A DNA stretch of 8,258 nt from an uncultured Bacilli bacterium (lineage in GTDB: Bacteria; Bacillota_I; Bacilli_A; RF39; UBA660). The position numbers were made by a program, and so were the translations under genes. A model generated the notes under the pieces. That model had not been told where the DNA came from. It ran no database searches and saw nothing but the letters and a program-made list of their open reading frames with translations. Shown here piece by piece: positions 4,642-8,258 of the stretch. The stretch covers positions 1 to 8,258 of the forward strand of contig CANRHY010000035.1 in the NCBI GenBank assembly GCA_947630515.1. The letters run 5' to 3'. The number at the start of each line of letters is the position of its first letter. Within the stretch, counting starts at the first letter, position 1.

Positions 4642-5370
4642 CTAAAATATCCTATTTATAACAATAGATAAAATACTACTTAAGTCTTCTACTATTCTAT
4701 CTATTTCATTTGTAGTTACTAATAAATTTGGGTTACTTACTTTAATATTTTTTAAATTAATTAAAGTAGGAACTCCTATACTTATAACATTACATTTAAT
4801 TGTAGATTTACTTATTTCTTCTTTTTTACTACTTATATTAAGTCCTCCAGTAGATAGTTGTAAAGTGTTACCTAGTCTTTCTATATTATTTGCAAGAAGT
4901 GAGTCTATTATAATTACAAGACGTGCATCTAAAGCGCTTACTAAAGATTTGATAAATAGAGAACTTTTTATATTAGTACTAGCATATACATCTTTATATA
5001 TTTTATATACTTTATTAGATACTGCAATTTTTTCTATAGTTAAGTATCCTAGTTTATCACTTGTTACTTCTTTATTACCAAGACCCACAAATAAAACTTT
5101 ATCACCTTTTTTTATAGATAAAAACTTTAACATACTTTCTAATTTTTCTTTAATAAGTGTTATAAATTCTTCTAAATTTTTACTAATAGTAGAATTATCA
5201 AAAGTAATAGTTGTATAAAGACCTCTATTTCTATTTATATTTTTTCCTAATTTTCCATCTACTTTAATTTCACTTACTTTAAATCCTTCATTTGTAGTAG
5301 TAATTCCACCTAACTTACTAGAATTAATTAGCTTCTCTGCTTCTTCCATAAAAATATTATCTTTATACAT
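4642..5370 (-). CDS. gpr: GPR, germination protease for small acid-soluble spore proteins, short form
   Basis: GPR degrades the DNA-binding SASPs when a spore germinates. It is made in the forespore as a zymogen. This copy has 242 residues against about 370 in Bacillus. VLFVGLGNKEVTSDKLG (92-108) includes Asp105, and VIIIDSLLANNIERLGNTLQL (152-172) includes Asp156. These match the two catalytic aspartates I recall as Asp127 and Asp193 in B. megaterium. NVISIGVPTLI (194-204) is also typical. The usual PGSGVGN loop after the second aspartate is replaced by GGLNISSKKEE, and roughly a hundred C-terminal residues are missing with no frameshift evident. The start at 5370 has SD AGGTGG (5383-5378) at a seven-base spacing. 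It is divergent from rpsT and first in an operon with spoIIP. Active-site conservation suggests a working, reduced protease. Confidence 0.88.
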   Translation of the reverse strand: MYKDNIFMEEAEKLINSSKLGGITTTNEGFKVSEIKVDGKLGKNINRNRGLYTTITFDNSTISKNLEEFITLIKEKLESMLKFLSIKKGDKVLFVGLGNKEVTSDKLGYLTIEKIAVSNKVYKIYKDVYASTNIKSSLFIKSLVSALDARLVIIIDSLLANNIERLGNTLQLSTGGLNISSKKEEISKSTIKCNVISIGVPTLINLKNIKVSNPNLLVTTNEIDRIVEDLSSILSIVINRIF

Positions 5371-5388
5371 ATTTATACCACCTATTCT

Positions 5389-5418
5389 TAATTTGAAGTT
5401 TTTTATTGCATTTTATAC
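5389..5418 (-). promoter_or_regulatory. Candidate sigma-G-type promoter of gpr
   Basis: On the minus strand GTATA (5418-5414), 18 bases, CAAATTA (5395-5389). The forespore sigma-G pattern is G-Y-A-T-R, about 18 bases, CAT-n-n-TA; one position differs. Forespore control of gpr is established in Bacillus. The start site would fall almost on the SD, giving a very short leader. Confidence 0.4.
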
Positions 5419-5434
5419 ACTTTTTTGATAAAAT
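5406..5434 (+). promoter_or_regulatory. Sigma-A promoter of rpsT
   Basis: TTGCAT (5406-5411), 17 bases, TAAAAT (5429-5434) with an upstream TGA forming an extended -10. The predicted start near 5441 leaves a leader of about 32 bases with a strong SD, AAGGAG, at 5458-5463. Confidence 0.6.
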
Positions 5435-5472
5435 CTACTTGTACTTAAATTTTATGGAAGGAGACGAGTTAA

Positions 5473-5739
5473 ATGGCAAATATTAAAAGTGCTAAAAAAA
5501 GAATAATAACCAGTAGAAAGAGTGCTGCTTTAAATAACGACGTTAAGAAAGCTATGAAAACAAGTATTAAGAATTTTGAAAAAAGCTTAAATGACGACGT
5601 TAAAGAAGCAGAAAAATTACTAAATTTAGCTATTAAGAGAATTGATAAAGCAGCTTCTAGTGGCGTTATTAAAAAGAATACTGCAGCTAGATATAAATCT
5701 AATATTCAAACAAAATTTAATAAATTAAGTAGCAAGTAA
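5473..5739 (+). CDS. rpsT: Small ribosomal subunit protein bS20
   Basis: An 88-residue, lysine-rich, all-helical protein that binds 16S rRNA and helps assemble the 30S body. The opening MANIKSAKKRIITSRKSAALN and the later AIKRIDKAASSGVIKKNTAAR are characteristic of bS20, and the length is normal. The ATG at 5473 has SD AAGGAG (5458-5463) nine bases upstream. The gene appears monocistronic, with its own promoter and a terminator whose stem contains the stop codon. It is divergent from gpr. Confidence 0.97.
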   Translation: MANIKSAKKRIITSRKSAALNNDVKKAMKTSIKNFEKSLNDDVKEAEKLLNLAIKRIDKAASSGVIKKNTAARYKSNIQTKFNKLSSK

Positions 5740-5753
5740 TTGCTATTTTTTTT
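5730..5753 (+). terminator. Intrinsic terminator of rpsT
   Basis: TAGCAA (5730-5735), a GTAA loop, TTGCTA (5740-5745), then eight T (5746-5753). The stem includes the last rpsT codons and the loop carries the TAA stop. Confidence 0.85.
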
Positions 5754-5768
5754 AAAGTTTTGTATAAT
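5740..5768 (+). promoter_or_regulatory. Candidate sigma-A promoter of the transglutaminase-like gene, overlapping the rpsT terminator
   Basis: TTGCTA (5740-5745), exactly 17 bases, then a perfect TATAAT (5763-5768). The -35 box is the 3' arm of the rpsT terminator stem. The -10 ends nine bases before the ATG at 5778. Confidence 0.55.
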
Positions 5769-5777
5769 TTAAATATT

Positions 5778-6674
5778 ATGAGTATAAAGAATTTAATATT
5801 TACAATTTTTTTAATGGGGTTAGTTTTTGTTGTATATGTAAATATAGATAAAATTACATATTATGTAAAAGATTTATTTCATAAAGATAATGAGATAATT
5901 ATAAAAGAAGCTAATCCTTATAAAAGAGAATATAATTTTCAAAAGTTTAGTACTGAAGAAGATTTTATTCCATATGACTATGAAGATTTACTTAATATAT
6001 ATTTTAATATATTAAATAATGGGTGGGAAGAGTTTAATTTTTATTGTACTAAAGAATATAAGAGTTGTGTAAGTGATACAAAAACTCTTGTAGCAAATGA
6101 TGAGATTATGTCTCATATAAATAATTATGTAAATCCATTTAATAGTTTTGAAGTAATTAAAACTACACCATTTAATGATGGTACTATGCATGTAGAAGTA
6201 AAATATAATTATGACTCTTCTAAAATAAATGAGATAAATAATAAAATAGATAGTGTTTTAAATCTACTTGATATTAATAGTTTAGAAAGTGATTATGAAA
6301 AAATAGAAAAGATACATAATTATATTATTGATAATACTACATATGATAATGAAGCAGTAGATAATAATGTGTTAGATACATATCCAGCTTATAAAAGTCT
6401 TATTCTAGGAAGTAGTGTATGTTCTGGATATAGTGATGCGATGGCTTTATTTTTAGATAGATTAAATATTCCTAATATTAAAGTAAGTAGTGAAAAACAT
6501 GTATGGAATTTAGTTTATTTAGATTCTTCTTGGCTTCATTTAGATTTAACTTGGGACGATACTGAAAATCCAAAATATAATGATAATTACTTTTTAATTA
6601 CAAAAGAAAAACTCTTTAGTCTTGACACTAAAGGGCATAACTTCGACGAAGATTTTTATATAGAGGCTAGATAG
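5778..6674 (+). CDS. Membrane-anchored transglutaminase-like (papain-fold) protein
   Basis: A 298-residue protein with one N-terminal membrane segment (about 5-24) and a charged extracytoplasmic stretch. A middle region (about 60-165) has no family that I recognise. A C-terminal transglutaminase-like domain follows (about 172-275). The catalytic triad appears as Cys215 in GSSVCSGYSDAMALFLD, His241 in EKHVWNLVYLDSSW and Asp256 in HLDLTWDD; the core resembles bacterial cell-surface TGL domains. Possible activities are cross-linking or thiol-protease action on surface proteins or peptidoglycan; the sequence does not decide. The ATG at 5778 is chosen over an in-frame TTG at 5760 that lies within the promoter. 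No SD is visible, so initiation is probably leaderless. Its 3' end overlaps miaA by 19 bases tail to tail. Confidence 0.82.
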   Translation: MSIKNLIFTIFLMGLVFVVYVNIDKITYYVKDLFHKDNEIIIKEANPYKREYNFQKFSTEEDFIPYDYEDLLNIYFNILNNGWEEFNFYCTKEYKSCVSDTKTLVANDEIMSHINNYVNPFNSFEVIKTTPFNDGTMHVEVKYNYDSSKINEINNKIDSVLNLLDINSLESDYEKIEKIHNYIIDNTTYDNEAVDNNVLDTYPAYKSLILGSSVCSGYSDAMALFLDRLNIPNIKVSSEKHVWNLVYLDSSWLHLDLTWDDTENPKYNDNYFLITKEKLFSLDTKGHNFDEDFYIEAR

Positions 6675-7534
6675 TCCTCTACTTCTTTTATAGTGTTATT
6701 AAAGTTATCATAGTCTGTATTAAACCATTTGATATCTTTAAATTGATTTCTAAGGAATGTGTATTGTCTTTTTGCATAATCACGTGTTCTTTTTTTTGTA
6801 ATATTAATTGCTTCTAAAAATGGAATTTCATGATTATAATACTTCATAAATTCTCTATATCCTATTAAAGACAATGCTTTCTTACTTTTTATCTTCATCA
6901 TTTCTTTTGTTTCTTCTAAAAGTCCATCACATATCATTTCTTCTACTCTTATATCTAAATGGTAATATAAACTCTCCCTATCTGTAGTAAGAGCGATTAA
7001 AGTAAAGTCATATAATGGAGTATCTTTTCCAACACTATTTTTTATTATTTCGTGAGTCTCGTCATAGTGACTTAGAAATCTAACAAGTCTTTTTCTATTA
7101 TTTACATGAATATCATTTTCTTTATATATTTCGTCTACTCGTTTTTTTAATTCTTCATTACTTATTCCATCATAAGTAAAAGTTTTTTCTTCATCTGTAA
7201 ATTTATAGTCATATAAAAGTGCTTTAACATATAGTCCACTTCCACCTACTATAATTACATTTTTATCTTTTTTAATTAAGTCATCAAGTATTTTTCTTGC
7301 GTCAGTTTGATAATCTTTTACTGTATAGTTATCTAAAATACTTACAGTGCTTAACATGTGGTGTTTTATGCCACACATTTCTTCTTTTGTAACTTTAGCT
7401 ACACCAACACTAACCTCTTTATATATTTGTGTAGAATCAGCATTTATAATTTCTGCATTCATCTTTTTTGCAAGTTCTATACTCAACTTTGTTTTTCCTA
7501 CTCCAGTAGGACCTAATATTACTACTACCTTCAT
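6656..7534 (-). CDS. miaA: tRNA dimethylallyltransferase MiaA
   Basis: MiaA transfers a dimethylallyl group from DMAPP to N6 of A37 in tRNAs that read UNN codons. The protein is full length at 292 residues. It has the P-loop GPTGVGKT (8-15), NADSTQIYK (31-39), VGGSGLYVKALLYD (96-109), LSLIGYREFMKY (221-232) and the C-terminal TRDYAKRQYTFLR (250-262). The usual GGTGLY threonine is serine at position 99, a conservative change. The ATG at 7534 follows the mutL TAA stop with no gap, and SD AGGGTG (7546-7541) lies within the end of mutL, so translation should be coupled. The mutL-miaA order is widespread in bacteria. Confidence 0.96.
   Translation of the reverse strand: MKVVVILGPTGVGKTKLSIELAKKMNAEIINADSTQIYKEVSVGVAKVTKEEMCGIKHHMLSTVSILDNYTVKDYQTDARKILDDLIKKDKNVIIVGGSGLYVKALLYDYKFTDEEKTFTYDGISNEELKKRVDEIYKENDIHVNNRKRLVRFLSHYDETHEIIKNSVGKDTPLYDFTLIALTTDRESLYYHLDIRVEEMICDGLLEETKEMMKIKSKKALSLIGYREFMKYYNHEIPFLEAINITKKRTRDYAKRQYTFLRNQFKDIKWFNTDYDNFNNTIKEVEDYLASI
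6661..6690 (+). terminator. Candidate terminator of the transglutaminase-like gene, inside the miaA 3' end
   Basis: TAGAGG (6661-6666) pairs with CCTCTA (6676-6681) around nine bases that include the plus-strand stop codon. CTTCTTTTA follows. The minus-strand side lacks a T run, so it would stop only plus-strand transcripts. Confidence 0.45.
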
Positions 7535-8258
7535 TTAATTCACCCTTTTAAACATTTTCTCTAGTTCGTGTTTAGAATATTTTATAATTGTAGGTCTACC
7601 ATGAGGACAAGTATAAGGGTACTCGCATTTAAATAACCTCTTAATTAAAGTACTTTGTTCAAGTGGACCTATGTTAGTATTAGCTTTAACGCTCATCTTA
7701 CAAGATAAATTAATTGCAAGTTGTTCGTTAAATTTAATCCTATCAAATTTAGTACCTAAGCTTACTATTAAATCAAAAATCTTATTTATGCTTTCTGTTT
7801 CTAGTCCTTCTTTTAAATAAGTTGGATGACTTAAGACTCTTATAGTATTCGTACCAAACTCTTCAAATTCTATACCTAAACTATTTATAAATTTTTTATT
7901 CTCTATTATACACATATATTCATTTTTTGTAAACTCTAAAGTAATTGGAAATAATAAATTAATTGTACTTACACTTTCATTTTTTAAAGCATTCATATAT
8001 CTTTCATAATTTATTCTTTCGTTTGCTGCATGTATATCTATCATATACACATTATCAGTGTCACTTGCAAATAAGTATGTACCCATTGCAAGTCCTACGG
8101 GATTTATGATATCTTCTTCTAACGAGTCTTCTACGCTTGCATTATATTCTTCACTTTCTTCTTCTAGTTTAAAACTAATTTTTTCTTCACTTAATAAAAA
8201 TGAAGAGGGAGTATAATCATTATCGTCTGTTACTGTGGGGACTACATAATCTGGAATA
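7535..8258 (-). CDS. mutL: DNA mismatch repair protein MutL, C-terminal part (5' end outside window)
   Basis: The frame is open to the right edge and gives about 240 residues: an acidic linker (8258 to about 8115), then the C-terminal dimerisation and endonuclease domain beginning NPVGLAMGTYLFA. MutL couples MutS mismatch recognition to strand nicking and downstream repair. The endonuclease motif, normally DQHA-x2-E-x4-E, reads DIHAANERINYE (8038-8003), so Gln is replaced by Ile while the Asp, His and both Glu remain. The metal-site motifs SCKMSVKA (7705-7682) and CPHGRP (7609-7592) are intact. This is the endonuclease-type MutL found in bacteria without MutH. The N-terminal ATPase domain lies beyond the window. 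It is followed directly by miaA. Confidence 0.93.
   Translation of the reverse strand, partial: IPDYVVPTVTDDNDYTPSSFLLSEEKISFKLEEESEEYNASVEDSLEEDIINPVGLAMGTYLFASDTDNVYMIDIHAANERINYERYMNALKNESVSTINLLFPITLEFTKNEYMCIIENKKFINSLGIEFEEFGTNTIRVLSHPTYLKEGLETESINKIFDLIVSLGTKFDRIKFNEQLAINLSCKMSVKANTNIGPLEQSTLIKRLFKCEYPYTCPHGRPTIIKYSKHELEKMFKRVN

Noticed and set aside
4865..5218. Plus-strand open frame opposite gpr
   Set aside because: It lies antisense to the conserved GPR core; the predicted peptide is a by-product of the codon bias.
5760..5762. TTG at 5760 as start of the transglutaminase-like gene
   Set aside because: It overlaps the -10 promoter region and has no SD; the ATG at 5778 directly precedes the membrane segment.
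7347..7538. Plus-strand open frame opposite the miaA P-loop region
   Set aside because: It is antisense to the most conserved part of MiaA and has no supporting signals.

Overview
The window is very AT-rich DNA that reads cleanly in the standard bacterial code. It carries core genes of an endospore-forming Firmicute: a gpr-spoIIP-small membrane protein block beside rpsT, a spoIVFA-spoIVFB pair, miaA and the end of mutL. As I remember it, rpsT/gpr/spoIIP/yqxA is also the order in Bacillus subtilis. The compact layout, the truncated-looking spore proteins and the AT bias suggest an uncultured gut Bacilli or Erysipelotrichia-like lineage. That placement is an inference; nothing here fixes the taxon.

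Layout. From 1 to 1400 (minus strand) is an accessory operon of related ankyrin-repeat proteins. It has one intact 204-residue gene (786-1400), one gene split by a frameshift (78-786), and the first 26 codons of a third (1-78). Each gene overlaps the next by one base (TAATG), and the last codons of one gene supply the Shine-Dalgarno (SD) sequence of the next. From 1460 to 2765 (minus) is the spoIVF operon, which encodes the membrane protease that activates pro-sigma-K and its LytM-like partner. spoIVFB has no usual start codon where its N-terminus should begin; an ATT at 2197 fits both the SD and the protein alignment. At 2854-3201 (plus) is a one-domain YigZ/IMPACT protein. From 3286 to 5370 (minus) are gpr (spore-protein protease), spoIIP (engulfment hydrolase) and a small membrane protein. 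At 5473-5739 (plus) is rpsT, followed by a membrane-anchored transglutaminase-like protein (5778-6674). From 6656 to 8258 (minus) is mutL-miaA, with mutL cut by the window edge.

Sporulation theme. GPR, SpoIIP, SpoIVFA and SpoIVFB act at different stages of sporulation: engulfment, sigma-K activation and germination. I see a candidate sigma-E-type promoter before spoIVFA and a candidate sigma-G-type promoter before gpr. The gpr promoter overlaps the divergent sigma-A promoter of rpsT. Two plus-strand genes (2854 and 5778) have no SD, and promoter-like sequences end only 6-9 bases before their ATG, which suggests leaderless messages.

No tRNA, rRNA, CRISPR array, insertion sequence or riboswitch was recognised. 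No stretch over 300 bases lacks a gene. The least familiar element is the ankyrin cassette.
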